Counted from the stretch's first letter, positions 8,253 through 18,502 are shown. The stretch: DNA of 64,000 nucleotides from Vibrio sp. SCSIO 43137 (GCF_028201475.1 NZ_CP116383.1:3224001-3288000); one strand, 5' to 3'. The notes: generated by a model not told the origin, from the letters alone. Translations and numbers: made by a program.

Positions 8253-10781
8253 TTGCAACTATATATCCAGACGATCATAAAAAGAGTCGACACTCTAAAC
8301 CAGCAGCGCACAGAACGCTCGCTGGCAGTTATGGATCGTCAGGGTCAGCAGGTTTTCCACCTTATTCCTACGCTACTTCACTTCAACCACCCTTCCCTGC
8401 CCGGATACTACGACAAATCAGAAGCATTTGGTGTTTATAATTACCAGCCAAATGACGTTCAGAGTGATTACATTGAACAGCTATCCAGCCAGAGCGAGAC
8501 AACCATTTCAGCGCCAGAAAGCGCAGAGATTCTGGCTCTTTATACTATGGGCAGTACCTCATCTATCGGCCAGAGCACATCCAGTGATTTAGACATCTGG
8601 GTATGTGTTTCTCCTAAGATGGACAGCGAAACCCGGGCACACCTGAGCAATAAATGCTTGCTGGTTACGGAGTGGGCGAAAGAGCTGGGGGTTGAAGCCA
8701 ATTTCTTCCTGATGGATGAAGAAAGGTTCCGCAGTAATCGTTCTGAAGAGATGACTGGTGATAACTGTGGCTCTTCTCAGCATCTGTTGTTATTAGATGA
8801 GTTTTATCGCTCGGCAGTACGCCTTGCCGGCCAACGGTTACTGTGGCAAATCATTCCGCCGGAAATGGAAGAGTGCTACGACGAATATGTTAATCAGCTG
8901 TGTAAGAGCGGCTATATTGATTGCAAAGAGTGGATTGATTTCGGCTCTTTAAGCCGCATCCCGGCAGAGGAGTACTTCGGCTCTAACTTATGGCAACTGT
9001 ATAAAAGTATCGATTCGCCATATAAATCTGTTTTAAAAGCGATTCTTCTGGAAGCCTATTCTTGGGAGTATCCTCATACTCAGCTATTGAGCATTGACAG
9101 TAAACGGCGCTTTTTTACCTATGAGCCAGACCTCTACAGCATGGATTCCTACTATCTTATGCTGGAAAAGGTCACCCTGTATCTGACCAGAATTAAAGAC
9201 TTTAAGCGGCTGGATCTTGTCAGACGCTGTTTCTACCTGAAAACCCACGAGAAGTTATCCCGTGAACCGGGAGCCGGTTCGGTAGAGTGGCGACGTCAGG
9301 TTCTTAGCGAGCTGGTTCAGAATTGGGGATGGAGCTATGAAACGATTCAGGAGTTGGACAACCGACGTAACTGGAAAGTAGAACAGGTTAAAATTGTACA
9401 CCTTGATCTTCTTGACGCTTTAATGCTCAGCTACCGTAACCTGATTCAGTTTGCCCGCCGTAATGATATAACCTCGGCCATCAGCCCTCAGGACATCAGT
9501 ATTCTGGCCAGAAAACTGTATGCCGCTTTTGAGGTTCTTCCCGGCAAAGTGACTCTGCTTAACCCTCAGATCTCTCCTGATCTGCACGAATCGGATCTCA
9601 GTTTTATTCAGGTTCAGAAAGGCAGAACCAACAAGCCGGGATGGTATCTGTATAAAAAACCACTGGTTGCTAGTGAACTGATAGGCAGTAAGTGTCTGGA
9701 ACACAATGAGTATCTGAGTAAGCTGGTTGCCTGGTCTTTCTTTAACGGTCTGATTACCGAATCTACCCGGTTACACTCTGTCATTCGCAATGCCAATCTG
9801 GATATAGATAAGTTTTATCAGATGGTGAGCGATCTGCGTAATACCTTCTCCCTGAGAAAACGCAGACCAACCATGCAGGCTCTGGGCAGTCCTTGCGAAA
9901 TTAGCCAGCTTGCCATGTATATCAACTTCGAAAGTGATCCGACTGAAAAGCTCAGTTCACGTTCAATGAAAGTCGACCTGAAGAGCATTGATATCTTCAG
10001 CTTCAGCGACAAACAATCTTGTCTGATCGGTAGTGTTGATCTTGTCTACCGAAATTCATGGCATGAAGTCCGCACTATGCACTTTACCGGTGAAACAGCC
10101 ATTCTGGATTCACTGAAGACCATTCTGGGTAAAATGCATCAGGATGCCCTGCCGCCGGAGTCGGTGGATGTGTTCTGCTACAGCAAAAACCTTCGCGGCA
10201 TTATACGTAACACGGTTTATCAGCTTCTCGCTGAGTGTATTGAAATGCGCCTTAAGCCGGTAGAGAAACAGAACCGCAGGCGCTTTAAAGCGATTAAAGT
10301 TGCCGATCAGGTATTTGGTCTGTTTTTCGAGCGTCGCGGAGTATCGCTGCAAAAGCTGGAAAACTCCGTTGATTTCTATAAGAGCATTTCAGTCAATAAA
10401 CTGAAAGGTTCGCCACTATCCAACCTTGATAAAGAGCAGGATTACCACCTGCCAGATGTTATTGACAGCTTCGCCAGTGAAGGTTTGGTTCAGTTTTTCT
10501 TCGAGGATACTCAGGACGGCTTCAATATCTATGTTCTGGATGAAGAGAATGGTGTCGAGGTTTACCACCAGTTTAATGGCGGAAAAGATGAGATGATCAA
10601 CAGTGTCAATCATTTCTACACGTCAAGTCAGCAGGAATCGATGGAAAACCATACACTGATTAACTTCAACCTTCCTCAGTACTATCAGATTGTTCATCCT
10701 GAAGAAGGAGAGAGCTATGTTGTGCCGTATAGAAATGACAACTCACTCTGTTCCCGGCCATCCAAAGCGGTAAACGCATAA
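8253..10781 (+). CDS. cyaA: Class I adenylate cyclase
   Basis: CyaA (842 residues, similar to the E. coli protein) makes cAMP from ATP. The nucleotidyltransferase motif GSTSSIGQSTSSDLDIW gives the metal-binding Asp112 and Asp114. The catalytic part is N-terminal, and the C-terminal half is the regulatory region expected to answer to EIIA-Glc. The start is TTG, preceded by AAGGA at 8242-8246. A UUG start is also known for E. coli cyaA, where it keeps expression low. It converges on cyaY. Confidence 0.95.
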   Translation: MQLYIQTIIKRVDTLNQQRTERSLAVMDRQGQQVFHLIPTLLHFNHPSLPGYYDKSEAFGVYNYQPNDVQSDYIEQLSSQSETTISAPESAEILALYTMGSTSSIGQSTSSDLDIWVCVSPKMDSETRAHLSNKCLLVTEWAKELGVEANFFLMDEERFRSNRSEEMTGDNCGSSQHLLLLDEFYRSAVRLAGQRLLWQIIPPEMEECYDEYVNQLCKSGYIDCKEWIDFGSLSRIPAEEYFGSNLWQLYKSIDSPYKSVLKAILLEAYSWEYPHTQLLSIDSKRRFFTYEPDLYSMDSYYLMLEKVTLYLTRIKDFKRLDLVRRCFYLKTHEKLSREPGAGSVEWRRQVLSELVQNWGWSYETIQELDNRRNWKVEQVKIVHLDLLDALMLSYRNLIQFARRNDITSAISPQDISILARKLYAAFEVLPGKVTLLNPQISPDLHESDLSFIQVQKGRTNKPGWYLYKKPLVASELIGSKCLEHNEYLSKLVAWSFFNGLITESTRLHSVIRNANLDIDKFYQMVSDLRNTFSLRKRRPTMQALGSPCEISQLAMYINFESDPTEKLSSRSMKVDLKSIDIFSFSDKQSCLIGSVDLVYRNSWHEVRTMHFTGETAILDSLKTILGKMHQDALPPESVDVFCYSKNLRGIIRNTVYQLLAECIEMRLKPVEKQNRRRFKAIKVADQVFGLFFERRGVSLQKLENSVDFYKSISVNKLKGSPLSNLDKEQDYHLPDVIDSFASEGLVQFFFEDTQDGFNIYVLDEENGVEVYHQFNGGKDEMINSVNHFYTSSQQESMENHTLINFNLPQYYQIVHPEEGESYVVPYRNDNSLCSRPSKAVNA

Positions 10782-10802
10782 CCGCTATTCGCATGACAAC
10801 TA

Positions 10803-10828
10803 AAAAAGAGCCTTTCGGCTCTTTTTTT
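10803..10828. terminator. Bidirectional terminator cyaA/cyaY
   Basis: AAAAAGAGCC (10803-10812) pairs with GGCTCTTTTT (10817-10826) around a four-base loop, with a T-run beyond. The hairpin reaches to the cyaY stop codon, so it can serve both converging genes. Confidence 0.85.
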
Positions 10829-11141
10829 AATCCCACTCAATCTGTTCGTCACTCTGCTTTTCACACTCATGTTTAACCAAGGCAAAAAATTCCAGACCGG
10901 TTTTTGAACATATCCAGCTATTATCCTGATAAGAGAAGTGATAACCACCAGATTTTGATGCCAGCCAGATCTCCTGCATCGGCTCCTGACGGTTAATAAC
11001 AATCTGACTTCTGTCTTCAAATTCCAGTGTCATTACATTTCCTACCGTCTCGTAATCAATGTCTGCGCCAGAATCATCAATAGCCTCTTCTAACCGATTG
11101 AACTCTTGATCGACTAATTGATGGTACTCAGTATCATTCAT
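10827..11141 (-). CDS. cyaY: Frataxin-like iron-sulfur assembly protein
   Basis: CyaY (104 residues) is the bacterial frataxin that modulates the cysteine desulfurase IscS and binds iron through an acidic ridge. The N-terminal helix is rich in Asp and Glu (EEAIDDSGADIDYE). The conserved strands around LEFEDRSQIVINRQEP and IWLASKSGGYHF are intact. It lies between cyaA and lptM as in E. coli. It converges on cyaA and diverges from lptM. Confidence 0.93.
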   Translation of the reverse strand: MNDTEYHQLVDQEFNRLEEAIDDSGADIDYETVGNVMTLEFEDRSQIVINRQEPMQEIWLASKSGGYHFSYQDNSWICSKTGLEFFALVKHECEKQSDEQIEWD

Positions 11142-11217
11142 CCTGATCTATCCTATTGCTTTTCTTCTTAGTAGTGCGATTATAGGGGGCATTGAACTAT
11201 TAATCACGAATTGCGCA

Positions 11218-11337
11218 ATGAAAAAAATTATTATTGTACTCGGTTTATTGTCTGTTCTCGGATTGTCAGGATGTGGCAATACCGGACCACTCTACATGCC
11301 ACAAGATGACACACAAGCTGAAGAAACTCAGTCATAA
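11218..11337 (+). CDS. lptM: LPS-assembly lipoprotein LptM (YifL)
   Basis: This 39-codon gene encodes a signal peptide ending in the lipobox LSGC, so Cys19 would be lipidated, followed by the short conserved N-T-G-P-L-Y motif and an acidic tail. LptM in E. coli binds the LptD/LptE translocon and helps LptD form correct disulfides. It is immediately upstream of lysA in the same reading frame, separated by its TAA stop. The size, lipobox, NTGPLY motif and synteny together make the call secure. Confidence 0.9.
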   Translation: MKKIIIVLGLLSVLGLSGCGNTGPLYMPQDDTQAEETQS

Positions 11338-11355
11338 CACATAGGGATTAGGAAC

Positions 11356-12609
11356 TTGGATTACTTTAACTATCAGGATGATGGCCAACTCTGGGCAGAA
11401 AACGTTTCACTGACTTCGCTGGCAGAGCAGTATGGTACACCACTATATGTCTACTCCCGTGCAACACTTGAACGACACTGGAATGCTTTTGATAAAGCCG
11501 TAGGCGCCCACCCTCACCTTGTCTGTTATGCGGTCAAAGCCAACTCGAATCTGGGTGTACTCAATACCCTTGCACGATTAGGTTCAGGTTTTGATATTGT
11601 TTCCGGTGGTGAACTGGAAAGAGTTATTCAGGCAGGTGGCGACGCTTCTAAAGTGGTTTTCTCCGGTGTCGGGAAAACAGCAGCAGAAATGAAACGGGCA
11701 CTTGAGCTGAAGATTAAGTGCTTTAACGTTGAATCAGAAGCGGAACTTGAAAGGCTCAACGAAGTAGCTCAGTCTCTGGGGGTTATTGCCCCTATCTCGC
11801 TGAGAATCAACCCGGATGTTGATGCCAAGACCCACCCTTATATCTCTACTGGTTTAAGAGATAATAAATTTGGTATCGCCTTTGAGCGTGCACCAGAAGT
11901 GTACCGCTTTGCCTCAGGCCTGAAAAACCTGAGCGTAGAAGGAATCGACTGCCATATCGGCTCTCAGCTGACGGATATCGAACCATTTATTGACGCAACC
12001 GATCGCTTACTGGCACTGATCGATAAGTTAATTGAAGATGGTATTAAGATCCGCCACCTTGATGTGGGCGGTGGCCTTGGGGTTGTTTATCGTGATGAGC
12101 TGCCACCACTACCGTCAGACTATGCAAAAGCGCTGCTGTCACGTCTGGAAAATCACCCGGAAATCGAGCTTATCTTCGAACCGGGCCGTGCCATCGCAGC
12201 TAATGCAGGCATTCTTCTGACTAAGGTCGAGTACCTGAAACCAACAGAGTATAAAAACTTTGCCATTGTCGATGCGGCAATGAACGACCTGATGCGTCCG
12301 GCACTGTATTCTGCATGGCAGGATATCGTCGCCGTTTCTCCCCGTGAAGGTGAGCCGACAACCTATGATATCGTTGGCCCGGTCTGTGAAACCGCAGACT
12401 TCCTGGGTAAAGAGCGTGAACTGGTTATTGAGCAAGGCGATCTACTTGCCGTCAGATCGGCCGGCGCGTATGCCTTTGCAATGGCTTCAAACTACAATGC
12501 CAGATTACGCCCTGCAGAAGTAATGGTTGATGGCGAAAACGTCCACTTGGTTCGTCAACGCGAAGCGCTTACGGATCTGTGGCGTCACGAACATGTTTTA
12601 CCGGAGTAA
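11356..12609 (+). CDS. lysA: Diaminopimelate decarboxylase
   Basis: LysA (417 residues) is a PLP-dependent fold-III decarboxylase catalysing the last step of lysine synthesis. The PLP lysine is Lys61 in YAVKANSN. The HIGSQ, GGGLG and EPGRAI phosphate- and substrate-binding segments follow, and the catalytic cysteine segment is GPVCETADF. The start is TTG at 11356: an in-frame TAA (the lptM stop) is only 18 bases upstream and no ATG or GTG lies between. AGGA sits close before it. Confidence 0.95.
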   Translation: MDYFNYQDDGQLWAENVSLTSLAEQYGTPLYVYSRATLERHWNAFDKAVGAHPHLVCYAVKANSNLGVLNTLARLGSGFDIVSGGELERVIQAGGDASKVVFSGVGKTAAEMKRALELKIKCFNVESEAELERLNEVAQSLGVIAPISLRINPDVDAKTHPYISTGLRDNKFGIAFERAPEVYRFASGLKNLSVEGIDCHIGSQLTDIEPFIDATDRLLALIDKLIEDGIKIRHLDVGGGLGVVYRDELPPLPSDYAKALLSRLENHPEIELIFEPGRAIAANAGILLTKVEYLKPTEYKNFAIVDAAMNDLMRPALYSAWQDIVAVSPREGEPTTYDIVGPVCETADFLGKERELVIEQGDLLAVRSAGAYAFAMASNYNARLRPAEVMVDGENVHLVRQREALTDLWRHEHVLPE

Positions 12610-12618
12610 CTAGCAAGT

Positions 12619-13449
12619 ATGCATTTCCATTTTTCAAAAATGCACGGTTTGGGTAATGACTTTATGGTTGTTGACTGCATTACCCAAAACATCTTTTTTT
12701 CTCCGGATCTGATCCGCAGGCTTGCGGATCGCCATACCGGTGTAGGCTTTGACCAGCTGTTAATTGTTGAAGCCCCCTATGATCCGGAGACTGACTTCCA
12801 TTACCGCATTTTTAACGCTGACGGTAGTGAAGTAGAGCAGTGTGGTAACGGTGCCCGTTGCTTTGCCCGTTTTGTAAAAATGAAAGGGCTGACCAATAAG
12901 TTCAATATCAATGTCAGCACTAAAAAAGGCAAAATGGTACTCAAGCTGGAAGACGATGACTTAGTCACTGTTAATATGGGTGAGCCAGAGTTCGAACCGG
13001 GAAAAATTCCGTTTAAAGCGAAACAGAAAGAGAAAACCTATATACTCCGCGCGGAAGATCAAACGCTGTTTTGTGGTGCTGTCAGCATGGGTAACCCACA
13101 TGTGGTTACAGTTGTTGATGATGTTGCCACAGCCAATGTAGAATCTACCGGCCCGTTACTTGAGTCCCATGAACGCTTCCCTGAAAGAGTTAATGCCGGC
13201 TTTATGCAGCTTATCAGCCGCAGTGAGATTAACCTGCGCGTTTATGAACGCGGCGCAGGTGAAACTCAGGCGTGTGGCAGTGGTGCCTGTGCAGCAGTCG
13301 CTGTGGGAATAATCCAGGGCTCTCTGGATGAAAAGGTAACGGTTCATTTACCAGGTGGCGATCTGATCATTCAGTGGCAAGGCCCGGGATACCCACTGTT
13401 TATGACGGGACCTGCAGCTCATGTGTTTGATGGCCAGCTCACCTGTTAA
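12619..13449 (+). CDS. dapF: Diaminopimelate epimerase
   Basis: DapF (276 residues) converts LL- to meso-diaminopimelate for lysine and peptidoglycan. The two catalytic cysteines are Cys75 in CGNGARC and Cys219 in ACGSGAC. It follows lysA by nine bases, so the two enzymes of consecutive steps are probably co-transcribed. Confidence 0.96.
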   Translation: MHFHFSKMHGLGNDFMVVDCITQNIFFSPDLIRRLADRHTGVGFDQLLIVEAPYDPETDFHYRIFNADGSEVEQCGNGARCFARFVKMKGLTNKFNINVSTKKGKMVLKLEDDDLVTVNMGEPEFEPGKIPFKAKQKEKTYILRAEDQTLFCGAVSMGNPHVVTVVDDVATANVESTGPLLESHERFPERVNAGFMQLISRSEINLRVYERGAGETQACGSGACAAVAVGIIQGSLDEKVTVHLPGGDLIIQWQGPGYPLFMTGPAAHVFDGQLTC

Positions 13450-13480
13450 GTCAGAATTTATAAAGTGTTAAGGATGTATT

Positions 13481-14185
13481 TTGTCTCAGTTTGAAGCGGA
13501 TGAATTAACCGCTGAAGTAGTTTCGCAATATCTTCGTGATTTCCCCGATTTTTTCCACAACAGAAGGGATCTGGTCGATCACCTCTCTATCCCCGTGCAT
13601 GAACAAGGTACGGTATCACTGGTGGAGATGCAGATAAAAAGACAGAGAGACAGAATCAACCAACTGGAAGAAGAGATAACAGAGCTGATGTCGGTTGCGG
13701 CCAGCAATGATCATAACTTTCATCAGTTTATGGGACTTCAGGAACGGGTTCTGAAGTGCCGCTCTATACAAGAAGTTATTCAAAGCATAGAACAAGCGGC
13801 GAACGATCTCTCACTGTCAGCCTATGTAAAACTGATCGGTAGTCAGCACCCTGAATACTCTCTTTCACTTGAAAACTGGCAGCGATTTTCCACCAACCAC
13901 TTTAATGGTAAAGATGCCTATCTGGGCAGGCTGAAAAAACAGGATCAGGAACTGTTATTTTCTGAACAGCCGACTCCGGAGCTGGGTTCTTACGTTATTC
14001 TTCCGCTATCAACCACTTCCGCGGTAGGTATTATTGCCTTCTCCAGTGAAGATGGCGGCCATTTTCAGCCCTCTATGGATACGCTGTTTTTGCGACATCT
14101 TGCTCTGGTCGTTTCTCACCTTACTACGACTCTTCCATGGGCTAGTGAGGATGTAAAACATGTCATCCAGACAAGCACTGCCTGA
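13481..14185 (+). CDS. DUF484 (GAF-like) protein
   Basis: This 234-residue protein matches the DUF484 family usually found between dapF and xerC. The N-terminus is helical with a coiled coil near residues 50-75 (RQRDRINQLEEEI), and a GAF-like domain follows. The start is TTG at 13481 with AAGGAT upstream. It overlaps xerC by 26 bases. The molecular function is unknown; position suggests a link with XerC. Confidence 0.85.
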   Translation: MSQFEADELTAEVVSQYLRDFPDFFHNRRDLVDHLSIPVHEQGTVSLVEMQIKRQRDRINQLEEEITELMSVAASNDHNFHQFMGLQERVLKCRSIQEVIQSIEQAANDLSLSAYVKLIGSQHPEYSLSLENWQRFSTNHFNGKDAYLGRLKKQDQELLFSEQPTPELGSYVILPLSTTSAVGIIAFSSEDGGHFQPSMDTLFLRHLALVVSHLTTTLPWASEDVKHVIQTSTA

Positions 14186-15095
14186 TTCCCTGCTCATTCC
14201 AGTCACACGTTTCTGTGACTACCTTCGCAACGAAAAAGGGCTGAGCATCCACACGAGAAATAACTACCGCCTGCAGCTAGAGTTGGTTGCAGAGCAGTTG
14301 GTTTCGCTGGGGGTGACTGACTGGAACAAGGTTGACGCAGCGTGGGTCAGACAGTTGGTAGGCAAGTGCATGAGGCAAGGTATGAAGCCGAGCAGCATTT
14401 CAACCCGGCTATCTTCCCTGAGAAGCTTTTTCGATTTTCTGATACTAAAAGGCGAGCTGGCTGCCAACCCTGCAACCGGAATATCTCCGCCTAAAAAACA
14501 GAAGACTCTGCCTAAAAATCTAGACGTAGATGAAGTTGGTCAACTGCTTGAAGTGGATGAAACGGATCCTTTGGCAGTGCGCGATCGGGCAATGATGGAG
14601 CTTATGTACGGAACCGGTATCCGGCTGGCAGAGATGATCGCCCTTAATGTGCAAGACATTCAGACTGATGTTGAAGAGATAAGAGTGGTTGGTAAGGGTA
14701 ATAAAGAGAGAAAAGCGCCTTTTTCCGGAGAAGCGCTTATCTGGACAGAAAAGTGGTTAAAAGTCCGGCCAATTCTGGCAAAGGCCGATGAGCCTGCGTT
14801 ATTTATCTCTAAATCCGGCCAGCGAATATCACACAGAAATGTACAGAAACGTATGAAAGAGTGGGGAGTAAAACAGGGCGTTGCCAGCCATATTAATCCT
14901 CATAAACTAAGGCACTCATTTGCTACCCATATTCTGGAGTCCAGTGGCAACTTACGCGCGGTGCAAGAATTGTTGGGGCACGAGAATATCTCAACAACTC
15001 AGGTGTACACTCACCTGAACTTTCAGCACCTCGCTCAGGAATATGATAAAGCTCATCCGCGGGCCAAAAAGCAGAATAAAGCCGATAAAGAGTAG
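14160..15095 (+). CDS. xerC: Chromosome-dimer resolution recombinase XerC
   Basis: XerC (311 residues) is a tyrosine recombinase that acts with XerD at dif. An N-terminal SAM-like core-binding domain is followed by the catalytic domain with Arg155 (GTGIRLAE), Lys179, His248 and Arg251 (HKLRHSF), His274 (LLGHENI) and the nucleophile Tyr283 (TQVYTHL). The DUF484-xerC-yigB order identifies it as XerC rather than XerD or a phage integrase. Confidence 0.95.
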   Translation: MSSRQALPDSLLIPVTRFCDYLRNEKGLSIHTRNNYRLQLELVAEQLVSLGVTDWNKVDAAWVRQLVGKCMRQGMKPSSISTRLSSLRSFFDFLILKGELAANPATGISPPKKQKTLPKNLDVDEVGQLLEVDETDPLAVRDRAMMELMYGTGIRLAEMIALNVQDIQTDVEEIRVVGKGNKERKAPFSGEALIWTEKWLKVRPILAKADEPALFISKSGQRISHRNVQKRMKEWGVKQGVASHINPHKLRHSFATHILESSGNLRAVQELLGHENISTTQVYTHLNFQHLAQEYDKAHPRAKKQNKADKE

Positions 15096-15099
15096 CACT

Positions 15100-15816
15100 A
15101 TGCATATCTACCGACGCCTTAAACAGGTTAAAGCCATTAGTTTCGACCTTGATGACACTCTGTACGACAACTATCCCGTTATCGTCCGGGTAGAAAAAGA
15201 GATGGCTAAATGGCTACATCAGCATCACCCTGTCTCTGCCACTGTTCCTTTGGAAAAGTGGCACCAGTTTAAAAAACAGGTCTTAGCTGAACAGCCAGAC
15301 CTAAAACATGATGTTACCCGCTGGAGAATGGAACAGATTAAATTTGGTCTTGTTCAGTTAGGATACGACATAGATAAGGCGACTCAGGCGTCAGAGAAAG
15401 GCATTGAACATGCTCTTTGGCTTAGGAACCAAGTCGATGTTCCACAAGAGACTCACCAGTTGCTCTCCGCCCTTAAAAAGAAATACCCCCTTGTCGCCAT
15501 TACTAACGGCAATGTCGACGAGAACCAAATAGATCTGGGGCAGTATTTTGAGTTTGTATTGAGAGCCGGCCCGGACGGTCGCGCTAAGCCGTTTGCCGAT
15601 ATGTTTATCACCACTTCAAGGCGCCTCTCTCTGCCGCCGGAGCAGATACTTCACGTTGGTGATCACCCTATATCTGATGTTCAGGGTGCAAAACAGGCCG
15701 GTTATCAGGCTTGCTGGTTGAACCTGACCGGAGTATCTGCGAATAAGAGCGATAAAGTCCGCCAGTTACCGGATATTGAGATAAGCCAGCTTAGCCAGCT
15801 AAACCAATTGCTCTAA
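15100..15816 (+). CDS. yigB: HAD phosphatase YigB (FMN phosphatase-like)
   Basis: YigB (238 residues) has HAD motif I FDLDDTLYD, motif II ITNGN, a conserved lysine in GRAKPFAD and motif IV GDHPISDVQGA. E. coli YigB dephosphorylates FMN in riboflavin metabolism. I take the ATG at 15100, five bases after the xerC stop; a longer frame from 15043 would overlap xerC by 53 bases and adds no conserved sequence. Confidence 0.88.
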   Translation: MHIYRRLKQVKAISFDLDDTLYDNYPVIVRVEKEMAKWLHQHHPVSATVPLEKWHQFKKQVLAEQPDLKHDVTRWRMEQIKFGLVQLGYDIDKATQASEKGIEHALWLRNQVDVPQETHQLLSALKKKYPLVAITNGNVDENQIDLGQYFEFVLRAGPDGRAKPFADMFITTSRRLSLPPEQILHVGDHPISDVQGAKQAGYQACWLNLTGVSANKSDKVRQLPDIEISQLSQLNQLL

Positions 15817-15955
15817 AAAGCACACCACAGCAAAGTTACTGCGCTACATTAGTCAAAAAATAATTGTCTATGTCAGATTTATAGCCATGTGCTCTTTGAT
15901 AAGATACTAATATATGAAATATTAATGACGTGTCCTGTAAGCAGAGAAGTAGCGA

Positions 15956-16930
15956 ATGACGCAAGAATGGAAGCACCCTCTTGAAAAGGAACTTTTCGAG
16001 AAACTATCTGTAGATACCTCTATCTTTGAGTTTCTTCACGCCAAGTGTCTGGACGGACTATTTTTTCGTGATATAGAAACTCAGCAACAGGAATGGATGA
16101 GTGATAGTTTCTGGCAGCTACTTGGATATGATCCCGCTGAAATGACGGGCTCAATTCAGGAACGAAGAGATAAAATCCATCCGGACGACCTGTCACTGGC
16201 TATTGATAATTATCAAAAGCACTGTGAAGACCCGACTCACCCCTATGACCAAATCGTACGTTATAAGCATAAAAACGGCTCAGATGTCTGGGTTCGCTGC
16301 CGCGGCATGGTGATCAGAGATGAGAACGGTAATCCTACCCGTATGCTGGGCGTTCATAACGATATAACCTTACTAAAGCAAACCGCGGCACTGCTGGAGC
16401 AAAAAAATTTAGAGCTGGAGAAACTTGCCCGCCACGATTTTCTGACCGGCCTGTATAACCGTTATGCCTTTGCAGAGATATTCGAGCAGCAGATGTTGCT
16501 GGCGATAAGGGAACAAGTTCCCGTCTCACTGGCAATGATAGATGTTGATCATTTTAAGAATATCAACGACTCACTCGGTCATCAGAGCGGAGATAAAGTC
16601 CTGATAAACATCGCCAATAAGCTTAGCGAACTTATCCGTGAGAGCGACATACTGGCCAGATTTGGCGGGGAGGAGTTTATCGTTCTTATGTTCAATACCA
16701 ACCATAATGAAGCTCAGCGCGCCGCCGAACGGATCCGTCAGGGAATAGAACAGAGTATCTCTATCGACAGGAATCCGGTTACCGTCAGCGTCGGTCTGTC
16801 TACATTCGGCGAGAAAAGCATGCTGGGTATCGACCTCTCCCCTGCAGAAATCTACGATAAGATTGTTTCCAGAGCAGATAACGCTCTCTATAAAGCCAAG
16901 CAGTCAGGTCGCAACAAGATCTGTTATTAG
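15956..16930 (+). CDS. PAS-GGDEF diguanylate cyclase
   Basis: The 324-residue protein has one PAS/PAC domain (about residues 25-140, PAS_3 type with WVRCRG and LGVHNDIT) and a C-terminal GGDEF domain. The active-site loop is GGEEF (237-241), which is compatible with activity. The inhibitory I-site RESD is at 228-231, five residues before it, as expected for product-inhibited cyclases. There are no membrane segments, so it is a cytosolic sensor making c-di-GMP. The signal is unknown. Confidence 0.9.
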   Translation: MTQEWKHPLEKELFEKLSVDTSIFEFLHAKCLDGLFFRDIETQQQEWMSDSFWQLLGYDPAEMTGSIQERRDKIHPDDLSLAIDNYQKHCEDPTHPYDQIVRYKHKNGSDVWVRCRGMVIRDENGNPTRMLGVHNDITLLKQTAALLEQKNLELEKLARHDFLTGLYNRYAFAEIFEQQMLLAIREQVPVSLAMIDVDHFKNINDSLGHQSGDKVLINIANKLSELIRESDILARFGGEEFIVLMFNTNHNEAQRAAERIRQGIEQSISIDRNPVTVSVGLSTFGEKSMLGIDLSPAEIYDKIVSRADNALYKAKQSGRNKICY

Positions 16931-17353
16931 CCCTCTTTCAGCCTCTCATTACTCAGCAATGATCTGTTAAGCTGGGTAGTGAGAGCAACAAGTCCGACCT
17001 GTTGTTATCTATATGTAAGCCATTAGTTACAATATAAACTTATTAAATAACTTTTATTTAAACTAAATAAAGGTTATCAAAACCCCATTAATATCAGGCC
17101 AATCGTTTTCTATTTCAAACTTATAAATACGCCTTTTAACCTTATTTGTTGGACAACCGTTTGCTTTATTTTTCATCTAATTTAAATTAATAAACAAAAT
17201 CAGTAATAACTATATTTTATTAGAGATCAATATCACGATATCGAGCTGAATTAGAGCAATAACTTTTTAAATTTGTCCTAAATCAAATTAATTAAACATC
17301 ATGATATGCCAATCTACTTATAGAATTTATTAACTATTAAATGGAAAAATTAC
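16931..17353 (+). promoter_or_regulatory. AT-rich upstream region of the alcohol dehydrogenase gene
   Basis: This 423-base gap has no gene. It is strongly AT-rich. TTGTC-N4-ATCAA at 17273-17286 matches the FNR consensus TTGAT-N4-ATCAA in 8 of 10 positions. TAGAAT at 17321-17326 is a possible -10 box. An anaerobic promoter would suit a YiaY-like fermentative enzyme, but the match is imperfect and the spacing is not ideal. Confidence 0.35.
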
Positions 17354-18502
17354 ATGACTAGTGCATTTTTCATCCCTACTGTAAACCTTATGGGCGCTGG
17401 CTGCCTTAAAGACGCAACAGACAGCATTCAATCTCAAGGCTTTAAAAAAGGTCTTATCGTTACAGATAAAATCCTTAACGAGATTGGTATCGTAAAACAA
17501 GTTCAGGACCTGTTAACTGAGCGTAGCGTAGAAACTGTCGTATTTGACGGTACTCAGCCTAACCCTACTATCGGTAACGTAGAAGCAGGCCTTGAGCTGC
17601 TAAAAGAACACGATTGTGACTTCGTTATTTCTCTTGGCGGTGGTTCTCCACACGATTGCGCTAAAGGTATTGCACTTGTAGCAGCAAACGGCGGCAAAAT
17701 CGGTGATTACGAAGGTGTTGACCAGTCGGCTAAACCTCAGCTACCACTGATCGCTATCAACACTACTGCTGGTACAGCATCTGAAATGACTCGTTTCTGC
17801 ATCATCACTGATGAAGAGCGTCACATTAAGATGGCTATCGTTGATAAGCACACAACTCCGCTTATCTCTGTAAACGATCCAGAACTCATGCTTGCTAAAC
17901 CTGCTTCACTGACAGCAGCGACAGGTATGGATGCACTTACTCACGCTGTAGAAGCCTATGTTTCTATCGCTGCAACTCCTGTAACAGATGCAGTTGCTAT
18001 TAAAGCAATCGAACTAATCCAGGCTTACCTACGCAAAGCAGTTAACCAGGGCGATGATATCGAAGCACGTGAGCAAATGGCTTACGCACAGTTTATGGCT
18101 GGTATGGCGTTCAACAACGCATCTCTTGGCTATGTTCACGCTATGGCGCACCAGCTAGGTGGTTTCTACGACCTTCCACACGGTGTATGTAACGCTATCC
18201 TGCTTCCACACGTACAGCGCTACAACGCTCAGGTTTGCCCTGAGAGACTGAAAGACGTTGCTAAAGCAATGGGTGTAGACGTAGAAGGTATGACTGCTGA
18301 GCAGGGCGCTGAAGCCGCTCTGGAAGCTATCATCTCTCTATCTAAAGATGTTGGTATCCCAGCTGGCCTTGAAGAGCTTGGTGCTAAGAGTGAAGATATC
18401 CCTGTGCTTGCAGACAACGCTCTTAAAGATGCATGTGGTCTGACTAACCCTAAACAAGCAACTCACGAAGAAATCTCTGAGATCTTTAAAGCTGCTCTAT
18501 AA
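17354..18502 (+). CDS. Iron-containing alcohol dehydrogenase, YiaY-like
   Basis: The 382-residue protein is a group III alcohol dehydrogenase, very close in recalled sequence to E. coli YiaY. The NAD-binding GGGSPHD is at about 95-101, and the iron ligands are Asp193, His197, His262 and His276 in MDALTHAVE and HAMAHQ...LPHG. It oxidises or forms short alcohols, probably in fermentation. Codon choice (GGT, AAC, CTG/CTT, GCT) is more biased than in its neighbours, which suggests high expression. Confidence 0.88.
   Translation: MTSAFFIPTVNLMGAGCLKDATDSIQSQGFKKGLIVTDKILNEIGIVKQVQDLLTERSVETVVFDGTQPNPTIGNVEAGLELLKEHDCDFVISLGGGSPHDCAKGIALVAANGGKIGDYEGVDQSAKPQLPLIAINTTAGTASEMTRFCIITDEERHIKMAIVDKHTTPLISVNDPELMLAKPASLTAATGMDALTHAVEAYVSIAATPVTDAVAIKAIELIQAYLRKAVNQGDDIEAREQMAYAQFMAGMAFNNASLGYVHAMAHQLGGFYDLPHGVCNAILLPHVQRYNAQVCPERLKDVAKAMGVDVEGMTAEQGAEAALEAIISLSKDVGIPAGLEELGAKSEDIPVLADNALKDACGLTNPKQATHEEISEIFKAAL

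Noticed and set aside
15043..15099. Longer yigB overlapping xerC
   Set aside because: The added residues derive from the xerC 3' end in another frame and precede the conserved start.
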